A stretch of 47,028 nt of DNA from Chitinophagales bacterium (GTDB taxonomy: Bacteria; Bacteroidota; Bacteroidia; Chitinophagales; Chitinophagaceae), in assembly GCA_015655125.1 (NCBI GenBank), contig JAATFP010000111.1, positions 1 through 47,028 of the forward strand, given 5' to 3'. Position numbers and translations under genes: made by a program. The notes under the pieces are model-generated. The model was given only the letters and a program-made list of their open reading frames with translations, did no database searches and was not told where the DNA came from. Below are positions 35,301 to 44,185 of this stretch, piece after piece; within the stretch, counting starts at the first letter, position 1, and each line of letters opens with the position of its first letter.

Positions 35301-35330
35301 ATGCTTCCGTAAAAAACGGGGGCATTTTTT
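35301..35330 (+). terminator. Intrinsic terminator of the small membrane protein gene
   Basis: atgcttccg 35301-35309 pairs with cgggggcat 35317-35325 (two G-U pairs), loop taaaaaa, followed by T to 35330. Confidence 0.75.
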
Positions 35331-35745
35331 ATTTACAGAGATGCAAAACATCGGTTGTGAGTTTCCGGTATATCCCCGATCCTCATAAAAAAAACGGGCA
35401 AAATATAATAGTATCCCTTTTTAGATGTTCATTTTACTCCAACATCTGATACGACACTCCTGTCATTGCAAAAAAAGTCTTTCAAAATTTGTATTTCTGA
35501 ATTTTTTATCACAATTTGCAGCCTGTTACGGCCAACCCTAATGGCCGCTGGCTGCTCAACCTACATAAACCACTGGCATTCGGCCGTTTCCAATCCTCTG
35601 AACATTCCCGTGTTGTATTCTTCATCCTTGTCAATCCGTTCTATTCCAATTCTTTTGTAATCACTCTGTTTTCCAATTCTCCTGCATAACGTACGTAATC
35701 AATTAAGGCTTTCTGACCTTACTATACCATAATAAAAACTGATTT
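35331..35745. other. Intergenic stretch, no gene found
   Basis: This 415-base AT-rich region lies between the terminator and the large T9SS protein gene. No frame has coding character. A 6-bp hairpin (cggcca 35529-35534, tggccg 35542-35547) is the only structure seen. It probably holds the promoter and 5' leader of the downstream gene, but no TAnnTTTG match was found. Confidence 0.5.
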
Positions 35746-38700
35746 ATGTTTAAAAATTTTACCCGCTGCATCTTCACAGCATGCCTGATTTTGCTGGCAA
35801 CTACGTTGGCAAAAGCCAATGATTCCGACCAGGTGAATTGTGGCCGTCCCTACAAAATCGTGGTACTTGGTTCCTCCACGGCCTATGGCACCGGCGCCAC
35901 CCCGGCAGACAGTTCATGGGTGAACAAATTCACAAATTATGCACTTCGCAGAAACGTAAACTCCGTAATTTACAATTTCGGGATCCCCGGCTTTACAACT
36001 TATGAGGCACTTTTACCAACAGGATTTACTCCTCCGGAAGGAAGACCTGCCGGCGTTGATGGTTTCAACATCACTTCTGCCCTTGCCCTGCAACCTGATG
36101 CGATCATCATCAATCTGCCTTCAAACGATGCGCTTAACAACTACCCTGTCAAGGAACAACAAACGAATTATGAAAGAGCGGTGTTACTCGCCAACGCAGC
36201 TAACGTTCCCGTTTGGATAGCAACTACGCAGCCGCGCAACAATTTCACATCAGCACAAACAAGCAACCTTACACAGATGCGCGACTGGATCATCTCAAGG
36301 TTTGGCGTTAAATCGGTTGATTTCTGGACCACTATCGCAAATGCTGATGGAACCATCAACAATACCTACAACTATGACGGCACACACGTAAACAATGCCG
36401 GTCACCAGATATTTTACACAAGAATGAAAGCAGAAGGTATCCTGGATTCCATCTGCCTCCGCAACATGAATATCCTGATCGCGAGAGCAGGAGCCGATAC
36501 TTCGATCATCCTTCCGGGATCTGGATATTCCCTGAATGGTTCTGCATCAAGCGGGCCAAACCCTATCACAGATTATTTATGGACCAAAATTGACGGTCCG
36601 GCAGCAACATCCATTACCAATGCTAATTCAGCGATCACCACACTTACAAATCTCGCAGAGGGCCGATATACATTCGTTTTGAAAGTAACCGATAATACAT
36701 CCGCTATCGCAACTGATACAATCAAACTCATTGTAGGCTCAAGGATATTGTTTGATTTCGGTCCTACGGAAACTACCGGCGCGGATGCCAATGGTAATTT
36801 CTGGAACAACATCACTACCGGCCTGCCAGGTCCACAGCTTGACAATGCCATTACAACCGACAATGCTTCTACAACTATAGACTTTGCTGTTACCAACCGT
36901 ATCGACGGTACGTTCAACGTCGGCGGGCCCGGCACTAATACGGGCAATGCCATAGGTATCGTAGGTGATTACCCGGCCAGCGCAACTACAGATTTTGCAT
37001 TTGCTCATCCAAGCGCAACCGACGGCAGATGGACCTTTACGGGCCTTGAAGCGTTGAAACAATATACTTTTAAATTTTGGGGAACAAGAGATGCCGCAGA
37101 TGACCGCATCATCCAGATCAAACGTGCAGACCAAACTGTTTGGCAGGAATACAATGCCAGCAACAATGACGATTACCTGAATGCCGCGAGCTTCACATTC
37201 GCAGGTAAAACAAGCATGGCATTTGACATCCGTGTGAAAGACGGAAGTGCGTTTGGCCATATCAGTGTTGTGGATATCACAAGAACCACGGCATTGGATC
37301 TTCCAAACCTTCCGCCGGTTGCAAATGCCGGAACCGATGTGAGTGTAACCGTTCCTGCAAACACTGCTGCTTTGGATGGAACCGCATCAACAGACGACGA
37401 TGGAACAATCGTCTCTTATCAATGGACGAAATTATCAGGACCTGCAGGTTCGTCCATTACCGGTTCTACAAATGCTGCCGCAACAGCTACCGGACTTACA
37501 GAAGGCATTTACACTTATGAATTGAAAGTAACTGATAACAATGGCGCATTCAGCACAGACGTAGTAACGGTAACAGTAGGATTGAGAGTATTGTTCGACT
37601 TCGGCGCCACTTTAACTACCGGCGCTGACGCGGGCGGCAAATACTGGAACAACGTTCCTGCTACCCAAACAGGCGTTACGCTGGCAAATGCGATCAGCAC
37701 GAGCAATACGGCTACAGCAATCGGTTTCCAGGTAGTGAACCGTATCGACGGAACATTTAATGTGGATGGCCCCGGTACCAATACCGGTAACACCATTGGC
37801 GACGTGGGTGATTATCCTAACAGCGTCACAACCGACTTCTCTTTCGCAGAACCAAGTGCCACAAACGGCAGCTGGAAATTTACCGGGCTGGATGCAACAA
37901 AACAATATACATTCAAATTCTGGGGAACAAGAAGTGTGGCAGACGACCGTTTTATACAGATAAAACGTAATGAAGATTCAAACTGGCAGGAATACAATGC
38001 TACCAACAACAGCGATTACAATACTGCGGCTGTATTTACTTTCACAGGTAAAACAGAACAGTCTTTCGATATCAAAGTAAAAGACGGAAGTGCATTCGGA
38101 CACATCAGCGTAGTGGATATCAACGCTACTGTTCCGCCTTGTGTGCCTGTAACACCAACGGTTATTGTTGCTCCAAATGCAACTTCAGTTTGTAACGGAA
38201 CTTCCGTAACATTCACCGCTACTGCTACCAATAGCGGAACAGCACCGGTATATCAATGGACAAAAAACAATACTGTGATCGAAAATGCAACCGGCAGCAG
38301 CTATACTACCAATGCGCTTGTTGCCAATGATGCGATCCGCGTGGTCCTTACCAGCAATGCAAATTGTGCCACCACCTCTACTGTAACAAGCGTACCGGTA
38401 ATAGTAACTATCAAACAACCTACTTCATCACTTTCAACAGTGTCTGCTTGTTCAAGCTACCTTTGGAATGGGGTTACCTACGTTAATTCAGGCACGTACA
38501 CAAAAACCGGTTTAACAAATGCTGCCGGTTGTGACAGCGCTGCAGTACTTGCTTTGACAATTAAATTGCCAACTTCATCTACCACAACTGCTTCAGCTTG
38601 TAACAGCTACGTGTTCAACGGAATTACCTACACCGCTTCAGGAACATATGTAAAGACCGGACTTGTAAACAAAGCTGGCTGCGACAGTACCGCAACATTA

Positions 38701-39930
38701 GTATTGACAATCAATAAAACTCCTTCGGTACCAACCGCGATCACAGGACCTTCCAACGCATGTCCCTACGTAGTGTCTGCTGCTGCACCAAACGGTGTTG
38801 CCGCTACATACATCATCAACAAAGTTGCAGGTGCAACATCTTACAACTGGACCGTTCCGGCGAATGTGACCATTACTTCCCATCCGGGTATTGCAGGCAC
38901 CGCAAATGATACAATCATCGTGGTAAAATATGCAGCAGCATTTAGCTCCGGCAATATTTCAGTAACTGCTACAAGTACATGCGGAACCAGCAGCACACGT
39001 ACGCTGGCCATCGGGAAATCGCTTCCGGCTGCTCCGGGCACTATCTCGGGCGTAACCAATGCTTGTCCGAACATTACTACCAATACTTCTGCAACTTATA
39101 AAATCTCTAAGATTGCAGACGCCACTGATTATGATTGGACCATCAGCGGCACAGGTGCAAGCATTACCGGCCACCCTGCAGGTGAAGGCATAAATGACAC
39201 GATCGTTACCGTAATGTTTACCAGTGCATTCTCATCCGGAACCATCGCTGTTAAATCCGTAAGCAACTGCGGAACGAACACAACGGCAAGAACATTGGCT
39301 ATCACCAAATCAGCACCAACAACGCCAACAATCACAGGCAATCTTTCGGCGTGCGGCGGCGGAACATATACATATACCGCATCTTCAACAGGTGCTACTT
39401 CTTATGTATGGACGCTCCCTTCAGGTTGCTCGGTCATAGGCTCTGCAACCGGAGCTTCGATTACGGTACGCTACCCTTCGTTCTTCCTGTTGGGGATAGT
39501 TTCTGTAAGAGCGGTTTCTGCCTGCGGAACAAGCGCAACAAGTTCATTCATTGTACTTACTTGTGGACTGGGTTTCAATTTACAGCTGACCTACAAAGGC
39601 GGCGACCCGGCACCAACAACGGTAACCCAATCAATTGCAACAACAAAAGCTCCATCAAAAAATGTTGAAACAACTGACGGCAAAGCTTCCATCAATGTGT
39701 TCCCCAATCCAACCGACGGTAACTTCACCATCGCGGTAAAAGGCAATGCAAAGGGACAACCCATAACAATCGAAATTGTGAACAACTACGGTCAGGCCAT
39801 TTACAAAACAACTGCCACCGATCCTGCTACCCGCTTAAGCATCGCAAACAGATTGGCAAACGGTATTTACTTCGTTCGCACCAATGTGAACGGGCAGATC
39901 ATCACACAAAAGCTGATCGTTAGCAGGTAA
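35746..39930 (+). CDS. T9SS-exported multidomain surface protein with SGNH hydrolase domain
   Basis: 1394 residues. Signal peptide about 1-24. An SGNH/GDSL-like esterase domain (about 35-238) has Ser44 in GSSTAYG, Asn127 in LPSND and Asp211/His214 in DGTHVNNAGH. Two copies of a unit made of a PKD domain plus an unrecognised ~180-residue module follow (241-512 and 523-793). Next are an Ig-like domain (about 800-890), two ~47-residue repeats ending in GCDS (about 893-990) and three PKD-like repeats with CGT(S/N) cores (about 990-1275). The last ~85 residues (INVFPNPTDGNF to ITQKLIVSR) are a type A T9SS sorting domain. The protein should be exported and attached to the surface or released; the ester substrate may be an acylated polysaccharide, which is inference. 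Confidence 0.88.
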   Translation: MFKNFTRCIFTACLILLATTLAKANDSDQVNCGRPYKIVVLGSSTAYGTGATPADSSWVNKFTNYALRRNVNSVIYNFGIPGFTTYEALLPTGFTPPEGRPAGVDGFNITSALALQPDAIIINLPSNDALNNYPVKEQQTNYERAVLLANAANVPVWIATTQPRNNFTSAQTSNLTQMRDWIISRFGVKSVDFWTTIANADGTINNTYNYDGTHVNNAGHQIFYTRMKAEGILDSICLRNMNILIARAGADTSIILPGSGYSLNGSASSGPNPITDYLWTKIDGPAATSITNANSAITTLTNLAEGRYTFVLKVTDNTSAIATDTIKLIVGSRILFDFGPTETTGADANGNFWNNITTGLPGPQLDNAITTDNASTTIDFAVTNRIDGTFNVGGPGTNTGNAIGIVGDYPASATTDFAFAHPSATDGRWTFTGLEALKQYTFKFWGTRDAADDRIIQIKRADQTVWQEYNASNNDDYLNAASFTFAGKTSMAFDIRVKDGSAFGHISVVDITRTTALDLPNLPPVANAGTDVSVTVPANTAALDGTASTDDDGTIVSYQWTKLSGPAGSSITGSTNAAATATGLTEGIYTYELKVTDNNGAFSTDVVTVTVGLRVLFDFGATLTTGADAGGKYWNNVPATQTGVTLANAISTSNTATAIGFQVVNRIDGTFNVDGPGTNTGNTIGDVGDYPNSVTTDFSFAEPSATNGSWKFTGLDATKQYTFKFWGTRSVADDRFIQIKRNEDSNWQEYNATNNSDYNTAAVFTFTGKTEQSFDIKVKDGSAFGHISVVDINATVPPCVPVTPTVIVAPNATSVCNGTSVTFTATATNSGTAPVYQWTKNNTVIENATGSSYTTNALVANDAIRVVLTSNANCATTSTVTSVPVIVTIKQPTSSLSTVSACSSYLWNGVTYVNSGTYTKTGLTNAAGCDSAAVLALTIKLPTSSTTTASACNSYVFNGITYTASGTYVKTGLVNKAGCDSTATLVLTINKTPSVPTAITGPSNACPYVVSAAAPNGVAATYIINKVAGATSYNWTVPANVTITSHPGIAGTANDTIIVVKYAAAFSSGNISVTATSTCGTSSTRTLAIGKSLPAAPGTISGVTNACPNITTNTSATYKISKIADATDYDWTISGTGASITGHPAGEGINDTIVTVMFTSAFSSGTIAVKSVSNCGTNTTARTLAITKSAPTTPTITGNLSACGGGTYTYTASSTGATSYVWTLPSGCSVIGSATGASITVRYPSFFLLGIVSVRAVSACGTSATSSFIVLTCGLGFNLQLTYKGGDPAPTTVTQSIATTKAPSKNVETTDGKASINVFPNPTDGNFTIAVKGNAKGQPITIEIVNNYGQAIYKTTATDPATRLSIANRLANGIYFVRTNVNGQIITQKLIVSR
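36466..37281 (+). repeat. First copy of the internal PKD-plus-module unit
   Basis: Codes residues 241-512 of the T9SS protein. The module part begins ILFDFGPTETTGADANG and ends SAFGHISVVDI. It shares long identical runs with the second copy, such as NRIDGTFNV, GPGTNTGN, QYTFKFWGTR and VKDGSAFGHISVVDI. Confidence 0.8.
37312..38124 (+). repeat. Second copy of the internal PKD-plus-module unit
   Basis: Codes residues 523-793. The module part begins VLFDFGATLTTGADAGG and ends SAFGHISVVDI. The PKD part begins PPVANAGTDVSVTV, a canonical PKD start, and is closer to consensus than that of the first copy. Confidence 0.8.
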
Positions 39931-39953
39931 TGAATATTAAAAATTATAATTTT

Positions 39954-39981
39954 AAAGAAGCACTCTCCGGGGTGCTTCTTT
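39954..39981 (+). terminator. Intrinsic terminator of the T9SS protein gene
   Basis: Perfect 10-bp stem, aaagaagcac 39954-39963 with gtgcttcttt 39972-39981, loop of eight bases, 24 bases after the stop codon. Confidence 0.8.
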
Positions 39982-40107
39982 AATTATCCAACATTACAGA
40001 TGCGTCAATTGACGGTTTAGCGAGGGGAATTTACAGCCTGATCATATATACGGTCACAACCCGATCTAAACAAAAAACTTTATATCTGCCCCATGCCGGC
40101 TCAATCC

Positions 40108-40139
40108 ATTATTCACTATTAATTATTAATTATTAACTA
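40108..40139. repeat. Single AT-rich arm upstream of panD
   Basis: The arm attattcactattaattatt and following bases matches the right arm of the element at 3474-3573 nearly base for base, but no left arm is visible in the preceding 130 bases. Confidence 0.5.
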
Positions 40140-40182
40140 ACTTGCATTTCCTTTAAAAACTCATAACATAAACTAAACCAAT

Positions 40183-40542
40183 ATGGATATTGAAGTGTTG
40201 AAGTCGAAGATCCACCGGATGAGCATTACAGAAGCCAACCTGAATTATATCGGGAGCATTACCATCGATAGGGATCTGATGGATGCAGCCAACCTCATCG
40301 CCAATGAAAAGGTGCAAGTGGTAAATGTAAACAATGGCGCAAGGATAGAAACATATGTAATTGAAGGTGGTCGTGGAACAGGCGTTTGTTGCCTCAACGG
40401 CCCCGCTGCCCGCCAGGGACAGGAAGGCGATATTGTAATCGTAATATCTTATGCAAGAATGGAATTTGAAGAAGCTAAAACTTTCAAGCCATGGATCGTT
40501 TTCCCGGCAGAAGGAAATAAGTTACCCGAAGAAATAGTGTAG
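40183..40542 (+). CDS. panD: Aspartate 1-decarboxylase proenzyme
   Basis: 119 residues. PanD makes beta-alanine from aspartate for pantothenate and CoA synthesis. It is made as a proenzyme that cuts itself between Gly24 and Ser25 ([10 protein letters not shown]), turning Ser25 into the pyruvoyl cofactor; the site is intact and at the same position as in E. coli. Also seen are [18 protein letters not shown] and [19 protein letters not shown]. No other pan gene is adjacent. Confidence 0.96.
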   Translation: MDIEVLKSKIHRMSITEANLNYIGSITIDRDLMDAANLIANEKVQVVNVNNGARIETYVIEGGRGTGVCCLNGPAARQGQEGDIVIVISYARMEFEEAKTFKPWIVFPAEGNKLPEEIV

Positions 40543-40603
40543 GGATTAGAGATGGTAGATTAGAAGTTTGCAGAAAAAACATTATTTTGAATATAAAATT
40601 GCG

Positions 40604-40636
40604 AAGGCGCGAAAGAATAAATTTTTCGCGCCTTTT
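40604..40636 (+). terminator. Intrinsic terminator of panD
   Basis: Perfect 11-bp stem, aaggcgcgaaa 40604-40614 with tttcgcgcctt 40624-40634, followed by TT. A-rich and T-rich flanks may allow action in both directions. Confidence 0.85.
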
Positions 40637-40743
40637 GTTTAAGTTAAAACAGATTAAAGTTCTTGAAATAAGAAAGGCCAAACGACAACATTCACTTGGC
40701 CCTTCAATTAATTCTTAATTCGTCATTTTTAATTTTTAATCAA

Positions 40744-42762
40744 CTACCAGATCTTCGTCCTTTCCGCCGGCGCTTTGTACATCTTATCGCCGGGCTTCAC
40801 GTTGAACGCATCATACCACGCATCAATATTCACTACCGGACCGTTTCCACGATGAACACCGGGAGAATGCGGATCCGTAACAATTAGTTGTGCCGCATTT
40901 TCCGGTAAAACATTATTGCGCCAAACCTGCGCCCAGCTTAAGAAAAAACGTTGTGTAGGCGTCAGACCATCGATCAGTTTATTTTCTTTAAACTGCTGTG
41001 TTTTGGTAAACGCCTCATAGGCGATATTCAGTCCGCCCAGATCCGCAAGATTTTCACCTAATGTCAATTTTCCATTCACATGAACCGTATCCAATACGGT
41101 AAAGGCATTGTACTGTTTCACCACTTCCTCTGCTTTGAGTTTAAAATGATCGCCGTCTTCTTTCGCCCACCAGTCGTTCAGATTACCTACGGCATCCGCT
41201 TGTCTTCCCTGATCATCAAACCCATGTGTCATTTCATGGCCGATCACCGCGCCGATACCACCGTAATTGACCGCGTCATCCGCACCGAAATCAAAGAACG
41301 GATATTGTAAGATCCCGGCAGGAAAAGTGATATCATTGTTGGTTGAGCTATACGAGGCATTGATCGTCGGTGGAGTCATTCCCATTTCGGTCCGGTCTAC
41401 AGGTTTCCCCATTTTATATACGTTATAATTATAGCTCCATTCCGACACATTGCGAAGGTTACCGACAAAGTCGTTCCTGTCAACTTTCAAACCTTCGTAA
41501 GTTTTCCATTTATCGGGGTAAGCAATTTTCTTTGCAAATGCATTCAGCTTTTCCAGGGCGCGTTGCTTGGTTGGTTCAGTCATCCAGTCAAGCCGTTTGA
41601 TCCTTTCTGCAAAGGTTGCCTGCAGGTTATTTACCAGCTCCAGCATTCTTGCCTTGGCTTCAGGCTTGAAATATTTCTCAACGTATAATTCGCCGATAAA
41701 GTCACCCAGCCGCATATCTATCAGTGCGCTCATGCGCTGCCAGCGCGGGGTGATCTGCTTTTGCCCCGTTTGTACCTGTGTAAAAGCAAAATCTGCATTA
41801 ACAAAATCACTGCTTAAATAAGGTGCTGCCGTTTTGATAACGTTCCATTTCAGGTAGCTTTTCCAGTCTGTTAACTGAACTGCACCCAGCAAGCTATCTG
41901 CGGTTTTCAATAGGCCGGGATTATTCAACAACACACTGTCGGCGCCGCTCACCTTCATTTTTCCAAGCAACGATGCCCAGTCAAATACCGGGGCAAGCCT
42001 CATAAGATCATTTACCGAAAACTTGTTGTAAGTTTTATACGGATCGCGCATTTCCACACGGCTGTATTGCGCCTTTGCAAAAGCTGTTTCGATGTTTAAA
42101 ACCGCATTGGCGCTTGCCGATGCAGTAGCGGCATCTTCGCCGGAAAGTGTAAACAGCTTATTGAGGTAAATTTTGTAAGCATCGCGGATACCTGCACTTC
42201 GCGGATCATTTTTGATATAATAATCCCGGTCAGGCATCGTAGTACCCCCAAAACTGATGGACGGAATATATTTCAGCACATTTTTCCTGTCGGGGCCAAT
42301 GAACATACCGAACATCGGCGATGCTGCACCCGTGGTTCGGAGCGTAGCTGTTTTATCAAGAATGCCCTGGATATTTTTGATATTATTGATTTCTTCCAGT
42401 AAAGGCTTTATCGGGAGGCAGCCTTTCCGCTCGATCGCGAAAGTATCCATTCCACTTGCATAGAAATCACCGATCACCTGTGTTTTGCGGTCGCGGCTAC
42501 GATTGGTCACCGCATCATCGAGCATACTGCGAAGTCGTTTGCTGCTTTCTTCGCGCAGCATATCAAAGCTTCCCCAACGTGTGCGGGAAGCTGGTACCGG
42601 ATTGTTCCTGATCCACGTTCCGTTGGCATATTGATAAAAATTATCACCGGCCCTTACCGTGGTATCCATATTGGCTTTGTCGATGTATTTCACTGGCTGC
42701 GCAATGGCAGAACCAATGAAAAGCGTAACTGCAAGTGTAAATAAAGTTGATTTGTTGATCAT
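40744..42762 (-). CDS. M13-family zinc metalloendopeptidase (copy 2)
   Basis: 672 residues with a cleavable signal peptide (about 1-21, ending SAIAQP), so unlike copy 1 it is not a predicted lipoprotein. The M13 N-terminal domain starts AGDNFYQYANGTWIRNNPVP. The catalytic motif is HEMTH (509-513), with Glu570 in GENLADLGG and the C-terminal MYKAPAERTKIW. It should act on peptides in the periplasm or outside. It is 20 kb away from copy 1 and in the opposite orientation, so this is an old duplication rather than a fresh tandem. The DUF2911 gene lies 86 bases upstream on the same strand. Confidence 0.93.
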   Translation of the reverse strand: MINKSTLFTLAVTLFIGSAIAQPVKYIDKANMDTTVRAGDNFYQYANGTWIRNNPVPASRTRWGSFDMLREESSKRLRSMLDDAVTNRSRDRKTQVIGDFYASGMDTFAIERKGCLPIKPLLEEINNIKNIQGILDKTATLRTTGAASPMFGMFIGPDRKNVLKYIPSISFGGTTMPDRDYYIKNDPRSAGIRDAYKIYLNKLFTLSGEDAATASASANAVLNIETAFAKAQYSRVEMRDPYKTYNKFSVNDLMRLAPVFDWASLLGKMKVSGADSVLLNNPGLLKTADSLLGAVQLTDWKSYLKWNVIKTAAPYLSSDFVNADFAFTQVQTGQKQITPRWQRMSALIDMRLGDFIGELYVEKYFKPEAKARMLELVNNLQATFAERIKRLDWMTEPTKQRALEKLNAFAKKIAYPDKWKTYEGLKVDRNDFVGNLRNVSEWSYNYNVYKMGKPVDRTEMGMTPPTINASYSSTNNDITFPAGILQYPFFDFGADDAVNYGGIGAVIGHEMTHGFDDQGRQADAVGNLNDWWAKEDGDHFKLKAEEVVKQYNAFTVLDTVHVNGKLTLGENLADLGGLNIAYEAFTKTQQFKENKLIDGLTPTQRFFLSWAQVWRNNVLPENAAQLIVTDPHSPGVHRGNGPVVNIDAWYDAFNVKPGDKMYKAPAERTKIW

Positions 42763-42848
42763 GTAGATTGATTGAATAGAGTGCAGGATTTAGAGATTAG
42801 AGGTTTAGCTTACCGAAAAGCTTTCCGGCTAACCTTAAAACTTCTAAA

Positions 42849-43373
42849 TTATTTAACATCGAAACTAACGCTCGTGTCGCCCCAAAGGATGGTTACTTTT
42901 CCGGCATTATCAACGGAGATATTAAATTTTTCGGCAAATGCGGGCGCTTTACCAACAGGTACTTTTATACGAAAAGCATCTGCGGCTTCCTTGTAATCAA
43001 AAGCTCCCCATTGATCCCAGGTCTTGTTAAAAATAACCGTGCATTCGCTACCGTTGTAGATGGTAAAAAGGCCGTATTTACCCGCAGGTAATTTATTACC
43101 ATCGATGGTTACATCTTTGCTCACTTCAAACACCGTAGCTTCATTGGCACCAGTTCGCCATACCAGCCCGTCTTTTGGCTCAAGGTCTTTTCCTATAGTG
43201 CGGCCCTTAACAGATGGTGCGCTGTAGTTGATGGTAATTACGGTACCGTTAACGGTAGCCGTTGCAATAGCAGGTGGACTGGAACGCTTGCTTTTATCGT
43301 CAGACTTCTGCGCGCAGGCCGTAAGGCCGGTAAATAATAATGCAATTGTTGCCAGGGAAAATATTCGTATCAT
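42849..43373 (-). CDS. DUF2911-domain lipoprotein
   Basis: 174 residues. The lipoprotein signal has the lipobox FTGLTAC (Cys at about 20). The rest is one DUF2911 domain: SPPAIATATVNGTVITINYS, RTIGKDLEPKDGLVWRTGAN, EATVFEVSKDVTIDGNKLPA, YGLFTIYNGSECTVIFNKTW and a final WGDTSVSFDV strand. This domain is common in Bacteroidota secreted proteins; its role is not established. It precedes the M13 peptidase gene on the same strand. Confidence 0.88.
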   Translation of the reverse strand: MIRIFSLATIALLFTGLTACAQKSDDKSKRSSPPAIATATVNGTVITINYSAPSVKGRTIGKDLEPKDGLVWRTGANEATVFEVSKDVTIDGNKLPAGKYGLFTIYNGSECTVIFNKTWDQWGAFDYKEAADAFRIKVPVGKAPAFAEKFNISVDNAGKVTILWGDTSVSFDVK

Positions 43374-43634
43374 AATACTGATTTTTTAGGCAAACAAAAT
43401 ACAAAAAACAAACTGGAACGCCGTCTCAAAAATGACGAACGGCTGAACGGTTGTTCAATAACGAATTAAAAAAAGAATAAAGAAAGAATTTACGTGTTTA
43501 CAGGAAGTCGTAATTCTTTATAAACGCCACACAACACAGATACCGGCTCACATATACATAACTGATCTCAGCCAGGCAATTGAATTTATGCCGGCTGGCT
43601 GAAACGACAAAATCTGCCGGCACAATGATATCCC
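43374..43634. other. Intergenic stretch, no gene found
   Basis: About 260 AT-rich bases between the DUF2911 gene and the GGTCGTC-type arm. The only structure noted is an 8-bp hairpin (tcagccag 43568-43575, ctggctga 43595-43602), which may serve the small lipoprotein transcript. Confidence 0.45.
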
Positions 43635-43669
43635 GTGGTCGGTGGTCGGTGGCCGGTAGTCGGTGGTCC
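43635..43669. repeat. GGTCGGT-type low-complexity arm
   Basis: A run of ggtcggtggtcggtggcc units, same family as 1666-1711 and 6036-6087. It ends one base before the TAA of the small lipoprotein gene on the minus strand. Confidence 0.6.
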
Positions 43670-43670
43670 T

Positions 43671-43787
43671 TTACCTTACTGAACGATAACTCTTTCCGCT
43701 GCGATTGGCGGCCTGGTTCATCGTTACCGATCTGGAGCAGGATGTAAAGAATAAAATGATGGCTAAGAGGAGCAGTACGTTTTTCAT
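43671..43787 (-). CDS. Small lipoprotein, 38 residues
   Basis: The frame starts at the ATG 43787 and ends with TAA 43673-43671. The product MKNVLLLLAIILFFTSCSRS and 18 more polar, basic residues has a complete short lipoprotein signal with lipobox FTSC (Cys17) and a mature part of only 22 residues (SVTMNQAANRSGKSYRSVR at its end). The clean signal and polar tail argue for a real gene despite the size. Function unknown. Confidence 0.6.
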   Translation of the reverse strand: MKNVLLLLAIILFFTSCSRSVTMNQAANRSGKSYRSVR

Positions 43788-43888
43788 TATAGGTGGTTTT
43801 GGTCAGAGATTATTTTTGTAACGTAGAATCTGCCTGATAAGTATGCGATGTGGAGAAAAAGCAGATGCTGGATACTGGCTATGATAAA

Positions 43889-43940
43889 CCTGTCAGGCTG
43901 AGCTTGTCGAAGGCCTTAGACACATGTTCAGGCTGACAGG
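43889..43940. repeat. Imperfect palindrome of the TGAGCTTGTCGAAGGC family
   Basis: cctgtcaggctgagc 43889-43903 pairs with gttcaggctgacagg 43926-43940 except for two mismatches. The core tgagcttgtcgaaggc (43899-43914) is identical to the arm of 5960-6014. Confidence 0.7.
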
Positions 43941-44005
43941 AATCAAGTAATAAAAAAACGAGTTGAGGGTTTGCGCTAGACAGATTACCGACTTATATAA
44001 AAGAC

Positions 44006-44031
44006 GAGAGGCTACCAAAAGGTAACCTCTC
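44006..44031 (-). terminator. Intrinsic terminator downstream of the tRNA
   Basis: On the minus strand gagaggttacc (44031-44021) pairs with ggtagcctctc (44016-44006) over 11 bp with one G-U pair, loop tttt, then a short T-rich run. Confidence 0.75.
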
Positions 44032-44032
44032 A

Positions 44033-44119
44033 ATGTAAGGATGGGATTCGAACCCACGATACAGTTTCCCGTATACTCGATTTTGAGTCGAGCGCAATAG
44101 GCCACTCTGCCACCTGACT
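44033..44119 (-). tRNA. tRNA-Leu (anticodon CAA), acceptor stem imperfect
   Basis: Class II tRNA on the minus strand. The D-arm is ggcagagtggcc. The anticodon stem ctcga/tcgag encloses the loop ctcaaaa, so the anticodon is CAA (Leu, codon UUG). The variable arm atac-gggaaact-gtat and the T-arm gtggg-ttcgaat-cccat are well formed. The acceptor strands agtcagg (44119-44113) and ccttaca (44040-44034) pair at only five of seven positions: A-A at the first pair and C-U at the fourth. No CCA is encoded, as is usual in this phylum. It may be a working tRNA or a decaying copy. Confidence 0.75.
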
Positions 44120-44185
44120 ATCTTCAATTCTTTAACTAATAACTTTCGAAATATTACATATCTGATTTTCGAATAAGCTAAAAAA

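Noticed and set aside
35466..35660. A 64-codon frame in the gap before the T9SS protein
   Set aside because: It has no coding-like composition, no signal or domain, and no promoter placed for it; chance frame in a leader region.
40672..40705. Possible terminator of the second M13 gene (gaaaggccaa/ttggcccttc)
   Set aside because: The stem has a mismatch, the loop is long and no proper T-run follows on the minus strand.
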